In this document: piece by piece, positions 34,819 through 45,685 of the stretch
Layout: each line of letters starts with the position of its first letter
How positions within the stretch are numbered: the first letter of the stretch is position 1
Origin: Gordionus sp. m RMFG-2023
Taxonomy: Eukaryota > Nematomorpha > Gordioida > Chordodea > Parachordodidae
Length of the DNA: 64,000 bases
NCBI RefSeq assembly: GCF_954871325.1
Contig: NC_088775.1
Location: forward strand, 60,179,561-60,243,560
Direction of reading: 5' to 3'
The notes under the pieces: generated by a model
Told to the model about the DNA's origin: nothing
The model's database searches: none
Seen by the model: only the letters and a program-made list of their open reading frames with translations
Program-made: the position numbers and the translations under genes

Positions 34819-35700
34819 CTATTTTTTTAAATTTACATATAAAATTTAATATTTAAAACTGCCAGTTCAAATTATTCCATGTATTTTAATACGTACCCCA
34901 TTATGAACTTTCCTAAAATTATCAAAATACGGTAAAGGTTTATAAATTTTTAAAATCATCTGATTTATGGATAGAATCCTATGTCCAATAGGCTACTCTG
35001 AATCTAGGTAAACCTGATTCCCAAATCCTTAACAGCAACAGAAGTGTATTACGAATTCGGGTTAGAGGGTTAAGCCCTTCACTAACTTTTAATTTTTAGC
35101 CCTTTTCCTACTGAGGCCTCGCCAAAAATATTTTAATTTTTAAATTGATAAATAAAAATATTATGGCAACAGCGCGACGTTTAAAATGTTTGAAATGATA
35201 TTTAATAATATTTATAAATTGAATTATTATTTTTTATATTCGAGTATTAATATATAATTGTATTAGTATATAATTATATTATATATTTCAATTAAAAATA
35301 TAATGAATATTATAATTTTCTTTATTTTAAACCACCTACACTTTTTAAACCACTCGATATGTAATTATGAAGTAACAACTCTATATAGTAATTAAAGAAT
35401 GGGATTCCTTTTAAGAACTATTTGCCATACTAAATCTATCCAGAGAAACAGTAGAATTTCCTTCCTCCTAAACGGAATCATCAATTAATTTAGGTACTTT
35501 AATTTGCATTGAAATAAAAATAAATCTGCGAATCAATAAATTTTATTTTAAATAAAATATGCTAAAAAATGCTTGACAATTGGATTCCAATATCGAACTG
35601 CATGTAAATATTCGCCACACTATTTTATCTTTGATTTCAAAATCTTGAAATTGTTTTAGAATATTTAAATTCGAGTTATCACATTGTTGCAATTTTTATT
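34819..35700. other. No gene recognised; upstream of the dehydrogenase exons
   Basis: AT-rich DNA with one slightly GC-richer patch (35,030-35,115, GAATTCGGGTTAGAGGGTT) that might be an old repeat. I looked here on the minus strand for a first exon with a mitochondrial targeting peptide and saw no convincing one. Confidence 0.35.
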
Positions 35701-36120
35701 TAGACATTTAAAACTATAGAGCAAGATAGATCCGCAGAGAGTGATATTTAAGTTGAAAATAAGGGGCAAACATCCAATTCATATGTATATATAAAAATTC
35801 AAAAACCTTCTCTTCCAAGCAACGATTATTACAACACTAGCATTTTAGAGCAGGAATGGCATAATTTACTCGGATAATAATATTATACCAGAACATGATG
35901 AACTAAACCTTTGGGACAAAACCAATTTAAACTTTATAGACACTAATTATGCTAGAACCCTACTTTGCATACCTGCTGCTAGTACGCCTATCGGAATAAT
36001 CATTTTTATATCTGGATTATTACTCAATGTCAAAAGAATCTTTTTATGCCCTACCAATGGCTTATTATATGTCATTAATCTCGACAATATTTATTCACGG
36101 CGATTATAATTTAACTTTAT
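35701..36120 (+). pseudogene. hAT transposase C-terminal remnant (Ac/zBED-like)
   Basis: The plus strand carries LNLWDKTNLNFIDTNYARTL, then LLCIPAASTPIG, FISGLLLNVKRIFLCPTN and LLYVINLDN. This follows the hAT dimerisation pattern (L-C-I-P-A-x-S-x-P-x-E-R-x-F-S-x-x-G-L) with the SER box altered. Upstream are short traces with stops. No termini were identified. It differs from the other hAT families in the window. Confidence 0.6.
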
Positions 36121-36785
36121 TTCTAATTTATTTATATTTCTTACTTTATATTTTATTGGCGTTCTAAATTTATATATGATATATTGACTCTGACCTGAAT
36201 AAAAAAACAATTCCCTAGACTATTTCGGAGGATAAGAAATGTATAGATAGGTGAGGAAATGATTTAAGAACTAAACTTTGTTAACAATATTGAAATAGAG
36301 TGCTCAAATCAATTATAAAAAATACATTGAATCCTAAATTCAATTTATTTCTAGAATATATAGCCCCGCCAACGCCGCTAATCTAATAGGCTATGGCTGA
36401 AAAATATTTAGCGTAATCTTGAAAATTTATATTATTACCTTAAGGCTTAATGAATTTTTTCGACTATTAAGTTAGCGCTAAACCGTTTTACATTACTACA
36501 AGCAAGAAATTATCTAATTTAATAAAATCTAATGTTAAAATAGAAATTCTAATATTCAGATAGGTAGATTTTTAATTGTTTAGATTAATCAGTATACTTT
36601 GAAAGAAATAATAAATTCGAATATTTTTTTAACAAGTTCTTCGGTATTCTTTTGCCAAACTATTTTTTATTGATTTACTGATTTTATAAAATTTGTATTA
36701 AAAACTAGCCTCAGCTCAAATTCTCATACATAAGTATAATATAATTTTTTTTATAATACTAATAGTAGTGTGTATAAAATATTAA
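36121..36785. other. No gene recognised
   Basis: AT-rich sequence without an open frame, terminal inverted repeats or matches noticed elsewhere in the window. Confidence 0.35.
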
Positions 36786-37001
36786 TGTTGTTAAACGGCT
36801 CGTTTTGAGCCGATTTTAAAAACGGTTAACTCAATATTTTCGCCAGAAAAATATTAACTAAGCCTCAAAATTTCGATACTATATGTCTAGACCTTTGCTC
36901 CTTCTATTAGCAAAATTTTTAGGCTTGCATAATATTTTTCTGGATAAATAACTGAGTTAGCCGTTTTTAAAAATCGGCTCAAAACGAGGCGTTTAACAAC
37001 A
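36786..37001. mobile_element. 216-bp MITE (TGTTGTTAAACGGCTC termini)
   Basis: The left end TGTTGTTAAACGGCTCGTTT and the right end (reverse complement TGTTGTTAAACGCCTCGTTT) form inverted repeats of about 50 bp continuing through GAGCCGATTTTTAAAAACGG. Flanking TATAAAATATT occurs on both sides and may be the target duplication. It has no coding capacity. Relatives lie at 30,761, 33,945 and 56,040. Superfamily uncertain. Confidence 0.8.
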
Positions 37002-37096
37002 CTATAAAATATTGACTAGAAAATAATTTAAAAAACAAGTTTTTTTAAACTTCTTATCAAATACAATTATACAAAAATTTTTATTAAATACTATAA

Positions 37097-37928
37097 TTAT
37101 AATGTGATTTTTAATTTTCGTGGGAATGTTGCCAATTCATCAAGAATTTTGTTTGTCGTTGGAATCAAATCTCTGTGGATATTTAACAGAGCTAACCCAT
37201 TTTGCCGAGATTCGGAAGTAGTACTTCATAAATATGTTTTCAACCTTCTTAAGTTGGAAAGTCCTTTCATTCGTACATGTTATAATAGGCAAACATGATA
37301 GAATAAAAAACAACTTCAAAATATTATTAATTTGAGCCAAGGTTTCTTTACATCGATTGAGCGCATCAATAGCATGCTCAGGTAAAATAGCTAAACGTAG
37401 TAAATATTTATACCACAATTCTAATTCACTGATTAAATTTATTTCAGTATCAATATCATAGGAATAAAATTTTGCTAAATATTTAATTTTACCAATAGTG
37501 GCATTAGAAAAGGAAGATGGATCTTTGGGCATTAAAACTTGAAGATTGCTAAAGACTTGTTTTTTATCTAAAAACCGTACTTTTATTTGCGATAAAAAAG
37601 TATCTAAGAATGGGATGAAAGTGTATATTTTATAATATTCTTCAGTTGAGCCAATATTTATTTTACATCTCAATAATTGCCCAGGTGCTAGACGAGGTTT
37701 AATTAGTGTTATATCATAAAATTTAGCCTTCGATTCACCATCTATATAAATATTATGAAAATATTCATCTTCATTCATTCTTGTTGTATCTACCTGTTCA
37801 TATATATTTTCCGCCAAATCAATAACCTGAACCAAATATAAATTTGGTTTTTGTAAATTTCTACAATGAGCTATAGGAAAATAATTTATTGATGCAACTA
37901 GCAGCAATGATAAACTCTGATTGATCAA
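37097..37928 (-). pseudogene. hAT transposase, C-terminal half (broken)
   Basis: The minus frame reads SKAKFYDITLIKPRLAPGQ, EEYYKIYTFIPFLDTFLSQI, ALNRCKETLAQINNILKL and ILSCLPIITCTNERTF. After a frame change near 37,240 a second frame gives NLRRLKTYL, a stop, then STTSESRQNGLALLNIHRDL and a final TAA at 37,097. It is homologous throughout to the better-kept protein at 53,430-54,428 (SKAELYEFNICLPRLAV; TATNERTFSSLRRLKTYL) but clearly another subfamily. The N-terminal zinc finger and the first catalytic Asp region are not visible. Confidence 0.8.
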
Positions 37929-38219
37929 TTGAATTCAATAATGATATCGCTTCTGACGACACATTACTTTTTTTCATGCTCAGCCTTATTTAACTTTTGT
38001 ATTTCTATTTCTTCTGTTCTACAAAATCGAAGTAAAAATAAAATATTTAAAAAATTATAGATATTTATTAATAATTAATATTAAAAATACTTATTAATTC
38101 TAACTTACTAATAATTTTGAATTTAATAAAATAATTATATATAATAATAAAATAAATTACCATTTGATTTCAATCTCTTTGACTTAAAATATTTCCATTT
38201 TATTAATATTTTTGAATAA

Positions 38220-38438
38220 TGTTAATGTACTCACAGGGAAAGGAAATTTTAATAAAATTTATTTATAAAAAATAAGTTTTATGTTGGAAAATTGATATTC
38301 AAATATTTGTAAAATTTTAATTGGGGGGGGGGGGGGGTGGAGGGTAAAATTTTTATTAGCTTAAAATGATATTTATGAAAACAGTCAAATTTGCGATGGG
38401 GGAAGATTTCCCCCTTTCTCCCCTCCCATTGGTTATGC
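38220..38438 (-). mobile_element. hAT terminus (CAGGCGCATAACCAATGGG), 5' end of the 37.1-kb hAT
   Basis: The right boundary reads CCCATTGGTTATGCGCCTG at about 38,420-38,438, next to C-rich tracts and a run of more than ten G at 38,323. The same sequence, inverted, is found at 57,106-57,330 (CAGGCGCATAACCAATGGG, ATTTGACTGTTTTCATAAAT). It lies on the N-terminal side of the transposase remnant, as a hAT end would. The other terminus was not found. Confidence 0.65.
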
Positions 38439-39029
38439 GCCTGATCCAAAACTAGTAAGATTAAAAATATATCCATTTATAATTTCTCTATATAGCATTA
38501 CGCAGCCCCGTATAATAGATAGTATTAAAAATGAAGAGAGTAAATGACTCGAATAAATTTTAAAAAAGTTATTATTTAATTCTGGCCTTACAAACCTGGG
38601 GCGGACTGGCCATAAGACCAGGTGGGCATTTTGCCCGAGAGGCCGCATGAAAATGTCGATTTTTGAGGCTGATCAGAGGAAAATATCAAAAAAGAGGCCG
38701 ATTAGAAAAATAATATATTATTATGTTCACACTATTTTCTCTTATCATTTATTTATTTTTGATGATATCTCTATAATTTGAATATCACATTCCTTGACAA
38801 TTGTCATGTCGTTTACTATAATTTAATCATAAAATATCAGTAACGTCGCTTGACGCGATACATCATTACCACGTTCCTTTCTTTGTTTTTTTTAAATGAA
38901 GTAAAAACGCTTCCGTTTGAGTGGAGTGAAAGCTAAGTTTTGATTAATTTATTATATTACACTTTTATACATTGATTTATTGTAGAAATAATATGGCCAA
39001 CATTTATTGTTCTTAATTCATTGAAATCA

Positions 39030-40530
39030 AATAAAATCCAGGTCGGTGAATTAAATAAAAGGATGGATGCTTGGGTTTGAGAAAGCTGCAAAAAATAGGT
39101 AAGATAAGGTGGTGAGCACGTGAAAAGGCCCTTAGAGGATATTTGGTAAAAAGAGCTTTCTCCCAATAACGATAAATGCACTTCAATTTATATTAGATAA
39201 TAAATCATTTGAAATAAAAACTTGATAATTTATGTAAGTTTAGACTCTAAGTACAGCTATAATATATTAGTAATTTTTGAAATAATTGGGCCACTGTCAT
39301 ATCTTTAAACTAAAAAATTAGGTACTTTGTCAGCATGGAAAATGATAGAAGATGCCAGTGGCGTAGTTAGGAATTTTCCTTAGAGGGGGTCTATACATAT
39401 AAAAGCTGGGGGGCATGCGCGGCCTTCGGCCGGGCTTATCTTACAAATCATAACCATATCTTCGATAATATATAATAAATATATTTTTTAAATGCATCAA
39501 TAATATGTTATTATAATTTATTAGATTATTCTCAATGACTTTATAATAATACTATCCAGAATAATTTCAATAGTAATATAATATCCTTCCACAAACATCA
39601 AAACCAGAAAAATATAATTCATATAAAATCACTTTTATGTCTTTTGAACGTATAATCTAAAAAAAAATTTTGCTCTGGGAGGGGTCCAAACCCGAAAACC
39701 ATCCCCGTAGCTACGCCACTGGAAGATGCTAAGTTTTCTGTATCATCGATTCAAAATAATGTAATAAAATGGCTTCTAATTTAAATGAAACACTTTATTA
39801 TTTAAAGCTCCCGGAGAGTATCAGGGTACAGAATACTCTGCTAAAAAATCGAATAGGACAAGTGAAGAGAATATATATAGTGACAAATGCCAAGATAAAC
39901 GTCCTCAAGAATCGATTGATCTATATAGGTCGGAGTATTTCGGCCTATAATTGATCAAATTATAAACACCTTGTCGGAACGGCTCTCTGCGAATTGAGAG
40001 CTTATTTTGAATGTGCAATATTTGCACCCTAGAAATTTTGATGAAATATATAGTAAAGATATATATATTGAGTGTTAAATTACGTAACGAATAATGTTCA
40101 TATGCCAGTGTATTTAAAGATTTGGTAGCAGAATTAAATGAAAAGGACGATGATCGTATGTACAAGGAGTCAAATGAAGAAGATGAAATATTAAAATATG
40201 ATAATAACTCAGAAGTGATAATAAATGGGACAAGTGTTTAATATGCGTGTATGAAATTTTTAAAAGATGCAATATTCATACAAGTGACACTAATTTATTT
40301 TTGACATATTAATACATTTTAACTTTGTCATTTATGCAAATTGCGAGAAAACATTTAGTAAATTAAAAATTATAAAAATATGCTGAGAGTAAATAGTTAC
40401 CAATAAAAATTAGAAGCGTTTTTAATGATGTCAGTTGAATGAGAACCATTAGCGCAGATTTAACTAGAAGATATTCTTGTATATTTGCGCAAAGGTTCAA
40501 AGTTAATGATAGATTTATTAAGGTAAAAAT
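39030..40530 (+). pseudogene. hAT transposase of the 38.6-kb element (heavily decayed)
   Basis: Traces in order: IQVGELNKRMDAWV (about 39,040); after the MITE, FRPIIDQIINTLSERLSAN and LHPRNFDEIYSKD (39,930-40,060); KCLICVYEILKRCNIHTSDTN allowing one frame change; then the dimerisation region ILTLSFMQI, CEKTFSKLKIIKN and LEAFLMMSVE, and DILVYLRKGSKLMIDLL (to about 40,530). Many stops and small indels interrupt it. The family differs from the GCGTACGCAG hATs. A second fragment is at 30,440-31,362. Confidence 0.7.
39358..39721. mobile_element. 364-bp non-autonomous hAT nested in the hAT (TSD GAAGATGC)
   Basis: The ends CAGTGGCGTAGTTAGGAAT and (reverse complement) CAGTGGCGTAGCTACGGGG are flanked by the perfect 8-bp repeat GAAGATGC at 39,350-39,357 and 39,722-39,729. 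The interior is AT-rich without coding capacity. It interrupts the transposase relic, so it is younger than the host hAT. Confidence 0.92.
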
Positions 40531-41313
40531 TATATATTTCCTTAATTCTTTTATTTTAATTTTATAATATCTATTTACAATATGATCGGTGCCTGATTTT
40601 ATAAGTGCAGCAATTTTATACGCTGTAATATTTTATAACTGAATAATTTTATACGTGTAAAATTAATTGATTTGATATATTGAGTATGTATTTTTTTATA
40701 TTTAACATGTGATGTATGATTTATTTTATAGTGCAATATCGTTATAAATCTGATATAAAATATATATGTGCAATGATTATTATTTTATATTGGTAGTGAA
40801 TATGTTTTTAGATGTGCATTTTTAAAAAATAAAATATATGATTATCGTATACTATTCTTTTTTTACTAAAAATGTAAATCTTTTGAACTTATTTTCAAAA
40901 ATAAGAAGTATTCGACACGCGGGGGTGATGGCTTGATTTGAACGTAGGAATAAATAAGAATCGATTTAAAATATTAAATTAAGTTCTTTCTTTTCAAAAG
41001 TTAACTAGTAAAATATTATATAATAAGGATCTCTTTATATATACAAAAATAAATCAATTTAATATTAAATATATAAAATATAATATAACGTTTCTTATAA
41101 AAATTAATATAAAGTAAAAGTTTAAATTGATAGCTTAAACCTTCATTATCTACAATATATTAAAATAAAATCGTTACTAATGTAACAAGAAGTAATAAAA
41201 ATCATGTAAATCGAAGAAGCCATATAAGGGAAGCGAAGCCCTCATATAAATGAGGCCGCTATGAAAAAATGTCCATGAGGCCATAGCGTCGCCAGTCCGC
41301 CCCTGTCACAAAC

Positions 41314-41475
41314 ACAATGTTCAAAACAATCATATCCAGCACCTTGGGCATGTTCGGAAAAGGTTCTTAATTTTATTAAAACCATAGGCAAAAAAGGGAA
41401 ACAGATTACAGGCGATCCCAAAGAACAATTCTATCTTCGTCAGCAGATTTCTCCTAAAATCTAGCACTTTAATTC
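41314..41475 (+). pseudogene. LINE C-terminal fragment, same family as 7,141-7,595
   Basis: The plus strand reads APWACSEKVLNFIKTIGKKG and KQITGDPKEQFYLRQQISPK. This corresponds to the piece after the nuclease-like motif in the RT protein (7,430-7,530: GTLKFLKNIGDKIRALTSEP). Only about 50 codons remain. Confidence 0.55.
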
Positions 41476-42180
41476 CCTAAGCCTTCACTACTCTCTAGGG
41501 TGATATGTAAATGGGACCCCCTGGCGGCCAATAAAAAATTTTAGGAGCAGCCAAATTTTATAATTTTCTATATTATTTTTGGCCTCTTGAAAAATAAGAA
41601 TATTTTTTAGTGTATACTACAAGCAAGACATTATATTCTAATTTTTTGTAAAAAATTTAAGTTTGAAAAAAAGGTTTAGAGTGTCTAGCCATATGTATTA
41701 TAATTAACTTTTTTTATATTTTAGTAAACTTGATTATTATTTAAATTTTCTTTTTTCTCTATTTATAAATAATCTTTATAAAAAATTAATAACATTTTCT
41801 ATTGGTAAAGATAAAGAAACAAGAAAATCGGTAAGTAAAAAAATATAATAAATAAATTTTTAAAAAAACTATTTTTATTAACTGATTTTGATAAATATAT
41901 TTGGTCTATTTTCTCCTAATGGTCTTGTTTTTGTAGCTGCAATAGCTAAGATACACATTTGGATATTTTGATTAGTCTATTATAAAATAAAAAAGTTTGC
42001 ACTATATTCTTCGTTTGATACATATACCTTTCAAGTAGTTGCACTTTAAATTATTTTTATCTTGATTGAGTTATTATTTTAACTAGGACTACCCCTTAAC
42101 TCGGCCTTTATCATATATATTTATGGTCATATAAATTAACTAACCACGTATCGTTTTCTTACTGAATGATATAAATAGAA
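41476..42180. other. No gene recognised
   Basis: AT-rich DNA with a short GC-rich spot (GGGACCCCCTGGCGGCCAAT, 41,514-41,533) that could be a degraded transposon end. No open frame of interest. Confidence 0.35.
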
Positions 42181-43335
42181 AAAAAAGGGAATAATGGTAG
42201 GTGATAAGGAATGTCAAGTTTTAAAAGGTAGAATCCTTAAGAATAGATATATAAATTTATTTAAATTATAAAAATATCATACTATGTATTGTTCTTTCGA
42301 TACAATAAAAATAGTGAACGATGTAAAGTTTTTTTATTCCTTTTTTTTTATTGAGTAATAGAAAATAATCTGCAGGAATGAAAGGGAAAATGTTAGGCCC
42401 GATGAAATGGCGAGTTTCTAAAAAGGTAGGATCCTTAAGAATGGATATATAAATTTATTTAAATTATAATACTGTATTGTTCTTTCGATATGATAAAAAT
42501 AGTGAATCATGTATAGCTTTTTTTATTAAATTTACTAAATAATACAAAAGAAACCGCAGGAATAAAAGGGAATTATGGTAGGTGCGATGAAATGGTAAGT
42601 TTTAAAAAAGAAAGGATTCTTATGAATAGATATATAAATTTATTTAAATTATAAAAAAATATCATACTATGTATTGTTCTTTCGATACGATAAAAATAGT
42701 GAACCATGTATAGTTTTATTAAATTTCTTTTTTTTAACTCAATGATACAAAATAATCCGCAGGAATAAAAGGGGATAATGGTAGGTGCGATAAAAAGGTA
42801 AATTGTAGGATTCTTAAGAATAGTTATTTTTTTTCTGTTTAGCTTTCACCTTTTCTGGTGGAAAGCTCCTTCAATATCTCTCTCCACTTTATGTTATTCA
42901 TACTATCTCTTTGATCTAATTTATACTTCTTCATATTGGCTCTAACTTTATGGCCCCATTGAAGTTTTGGCCTTCCTCTTTTACATTTACCCATCACTTC
43001 CAAACTCTCAACCTTATTTCCTATGTAGTTCATAGGCCTTCTCATTGTATGCCTATACCATCTAAGTCTATTAACCATTATCTTAGTCTTAATGGGCTCT
43101 ACCTTTAAACTTCCTAGTATTCTTGTACTTCGCATCTTATCCTTTCTTGTTACCCCAGCAATCATCCTCAGCATTCTCATCTCCATAGTTTGTAGACTTC
43201 TCTCGTCTGATTCTTTGGTTGGCCATGTTTCCGAATTTTAATTATTTTATTATAAATAAATATATTTCTATGTATTTTTCTTTTGATACGATAAAAATAG
43301 TAAACTATGTATAGTTTTTTATTAATACTAAATGT
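42181..43335 (+). repeat. About 190-bp tandem repeat, split by a LINE tail
   Basis: Units contain GAATAGATATATAAATTTAT, GTATTGTTCTTTCGATACGA, AAAATAGTGAACCATGTATA and CCGCAGGAATAAAAGGG. Three to four copies stand at 42,181-42,830 and the end of another continues at 43,240-43,330 after the LINE insert. Units vary by point changes and small indels. Confidence 0.8.
42836..43240 (-). pseudogene. LINE C-terminal tail (RTE-like), 5'-truncated insertion
   Basis: A minus-strand open frame (115 codons, 43,186-42,839, with coding similarity starting somewhat upstream at TKESDERSLQT) reads MEMRMLRMIAGVTRKDKM, NRLRWYRHTMRRP, KCKRGRPKLQW and NIKWREILKEL, then a stop. This is the conserved tail after the RT domain in RTE-like LINEs (RMLRW..GVTR.D, RWYGHV.RRP, GRPK..W). 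A short A-run follows the stop. It lies inside a tandem repeat unit, so its boundaries are visible; TTATTTT on both sides may be the target duplication. Confidence 0.8.
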
Positions 43336-43679
43336 AGAACGGGCTTAACCTACAAATTTTTTTCAATATTAAATGCGGGCTGGGCCAAAAAATTTTTTCC
43401 CAATTAATTTTTATATATTTAAGCTATCAATTTGAAAAAAAAATTTTTTGATTAATAAAGAGGTAATAAATAATATAATTTACTTGAATATAAATTGACT
43501 GATAAATATAATATGTACCATGTTTTTAATGTTAGTTATTTTTATAAAAAAAAGTGTATTTATTTATTTATGTAAAAAAATAAATAAATAAGTACCGGTG
43601 ACATGACGTAGCGAGGACATCGGAAAATCATAGTATAGATTAAGATTTAGATTCCACTATTAAATGTTTAATTTGATGA
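43336..43679. other. No gene; GGGC/AATTTTTT-type repeat piece
   Basis: Contains GCGGGCTGGGCC followed by AAAAAATTTTTT, resembling the GC/AT-alternating repeats at 57,920-58,190 and 58,960-59,100. Otherwise AT-rich and without coding signal. Confidence 0.4.
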
Positions 43680-44040
43680 TATGCTAGTTTCGGACCCTTT
43701 GATCCCATATGCTATACAGAAGAATTTAGTTGACTTAGCAAAAGAGATTGCGCAGGAATTGGAAATGAGTCTAGAAGAGCAGTGCTTTTCTTTAATAACA
43801 TTAATTCGTAGACGGAGAGTTTAAAAACAATTTTCTTACGAAGTAGATGACAAGCCTATACATGACCTTCATAAAATATGAGATTGCATTTTTCAATGTA
43901 TTACTAAATCAAGCAAGAAATTCGTTGGATAAAATTTCCAGCAATTTAAGCTCTTTAAAGATCATCATGGATCGTTATTTAATATCCCAGAGTTAATAAA
44001 TGTGCCTGATAGAGAGCTAGATAATGTTGTCAATTAAATA
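43680..44040 (+). pseudogene. Unidentified decayed coding block
   Basis: One plus-strand frame carries protein-like stretches for about 119 codons: MLVSDPLIPYAIQKNLVDLA, EIAQELEMSLEEQCFSLITL, FSYEVDDKPIHDLH, FKDHHGSLFNIPELINVPDR. It is interrupted by several stops. Composition is less A/T-biased at third positions than in the flanks. I do not recognise the family; it could belong to a mobile element or to a dead host gene. Confidence 0.4.
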
Positions 44041-44591
44041 TTTAACAGATCAGGATACGTCAGAATGCAATAATAATCCATGAGACCTACTAATTGTATT
44101 AAAAACTTCACTGGAAATTTTATGCCATATTAATACAAGTTGGTTAAGCTTCACCAAATATATCCATTACATTAAGGATTATTTTAATCATTCCAATTAC
44201 TGTGGCTTTCGCATAACGCAGTTTATCGAAGCTCATATTAATTATGTTATATATTAGAAATATTAATAAATTAAAATATTGTTTAATTATATATTTGGTC
44301 ATTATATAATATTTATAGTTTTATTCAATTTGAACTATTTGTTCTTACATCTTACTAATCATAAGTTACTAAGGTTGGTTTTTCTTCCCATTATATATAT
44401 GGCTTTTAAACACCACAGTGGTAAGAAAAAATTTTGTTTGCAAGTTCGTTGTTACCAGAAAAACTTAACACGATATCGTACACGGTGAGATCGTAACCCT
44501 AATTTAATAACGAATGGGATGGGGATCTAGTTTAATTTGTTAAATCCGTCAAAATAAAACTTCTACTAAAAATTACTTAGAATTTTGTCAT
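44041..44591. other. No gene recognised
   Basis: AT-rich stretch between the decayed block and the LTR element. A short open frame at 44,279-44,488 has no recognisable similarity and hydrophobic, AT-driven composition. Confidence 0.35.
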
Positions 44592-44596
44592 CTTTA

Positions 44597-45104
44597 TGTT
44601 ACAATTTCGTATAATTGTAATATATTTATCGAAGAATTTAAGGGAGACAAACTAAAGGCTCCTAGGCAAATTACCGAGCTTATTATATCTAAAAATGAAA
44701 CGGAAACTTAATAATTTGTATAAATTATAAGAAAAAGACTAATATAATTAATTAATTTAATAATAATTCTTTCGACTTTATTCACGAGAGATTTCAACAA
44801 TTTACACCAAAAAGATTTTATTCACGAGAACAATTGAAACTAAAATTTTACTAAATCAAAAAAACTCTACTTTATTTAAAAAATTTTGTGTATTTATATA
44901 AATTTTTACTATGCAAAAAAAAATTGAAAGTAAATTAAAGTTCAATATATTCCTAAAACTAAATATTCAAATATGTCTAAATATTAAATTACAATCCTCG
45001 AAAACTCGATTAAACGAAAATAATTATATAACAACATAATTATGGTTCAAATATTCAAATTAACGCGTAATTATAAAAAATGGAATAAACACATAAAAAT
45101 AACA
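44597..45104 (-). repeat. 3' LTR of the Gypsy-type element
   Basis: 508 bp. It shares with the other LTR blocks such as ACCGAGCTTATTATATCTAA, AATTATAAGAAAAAGACT and AACGCGTAATTATAAAAAAT. Confidence 0.88.
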
Positions 45105-45147
45105 TCCCCCCCTTTGAAAACTAACTTTCTAGAGCGTTTTTCGTCTG

Positions 45148-45366
45148 TTAACCATTTTCCCGCACTGGTAAAGCTGCGTTATTATCCGACGTTTCCACTG
45201 CGATGGGACAAAATCTTAACTTGTGGATCCCTCCACAAGACCAACATTCTAAAAGGCTTTTCTTTACCCAAAATTGTTCAGTCCTACGTTCATATCGTTG
45301 TCTCCTGGGCACCTCCTGCAGTAATTCTCCATATCGTTGTTGGGCTTCTGTTCTTGCAGCTTCCAT
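45148..45366 (-). pseudogene. Zinc-knuckle (CCHC-like) piece next to the 3' LTR
   Basis: The trace contains RYGELLQEVPRRQRYE and a single knuckle CWSCGGIHKLRFC (C-x2-C-x3-H-x4-C), the RNA-binding motif of gag nucleocapsid. Its place between pol and the 3' LTR is unusual for Gypsy order. A similar piece holds the same place in the 29.0-32.1 kb element. Confidence 0.65.
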
Positions 45367-45524
45367 CCATTTGTTTATTTACCTCTCTAATTTCAATCTT
45401 TATGATTTTATTTCCTATTCGGAAGTAGGAAGCTATCTAAAAAAAAATTACTATATAAATATATCTATATTCCACAATCTTCTAATGATCCTTTATAATC
45501 CATGATATTCTATCAACATTATAA

Positions 45525-45685
45525 TTCTCTTAACCGTTTTATTCCTTTATAAATTATGATTCTCATAATTAGGTCTATCATCAATTTTATTTCATCAAAA
45601 ATTATAATTCTCCTAATTAGGTCTATCATCAATTTATTCCTTTATAAATTATGATTCTCATAATTATGTTTATCATCAATAAACC
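45525..45685. repeat. Short tandem repeat inside the Gypsy-type element
   Basis: About three alternating units around TAGGTCTATCATCAATTT and TTCCTTTATAAATTATGATT, 50-60 bp each. They lie between the pol remnant and the zinc-knuckle piece. Confidence 0.7.

Larger units (their letters stand above)
38596..41305 (+). mobile_element. hAT element with CTGGGGCGGACTGG termini and 8-bp TSD
   Basis: The left end CTGGGGCGGACTGGCCAT and right end (reverse complement CAGGGGCGGACTGGCGAC) are flanked by TTACAAAC (38,588-38,595) and TCACAAAC (41,306-41,313), an 8-bp target duplication with one mismatch. The 2.7-kb element holds a decayed transposase on the plus strand and a nested MITE at 39,358. Subterminal GAGGCCG/GCCATAAG motifs occur at both ends. 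It has inserted next to a LINE tail fragment (41,314 onward). Confidence 0.85.

Noticed and set aside
38279-38648. Minus frames with proline or glycine runs near hAT ends
   Set aside because: They translate the C/G runs and terminal inverted repeats of two adjacent hAT ends.
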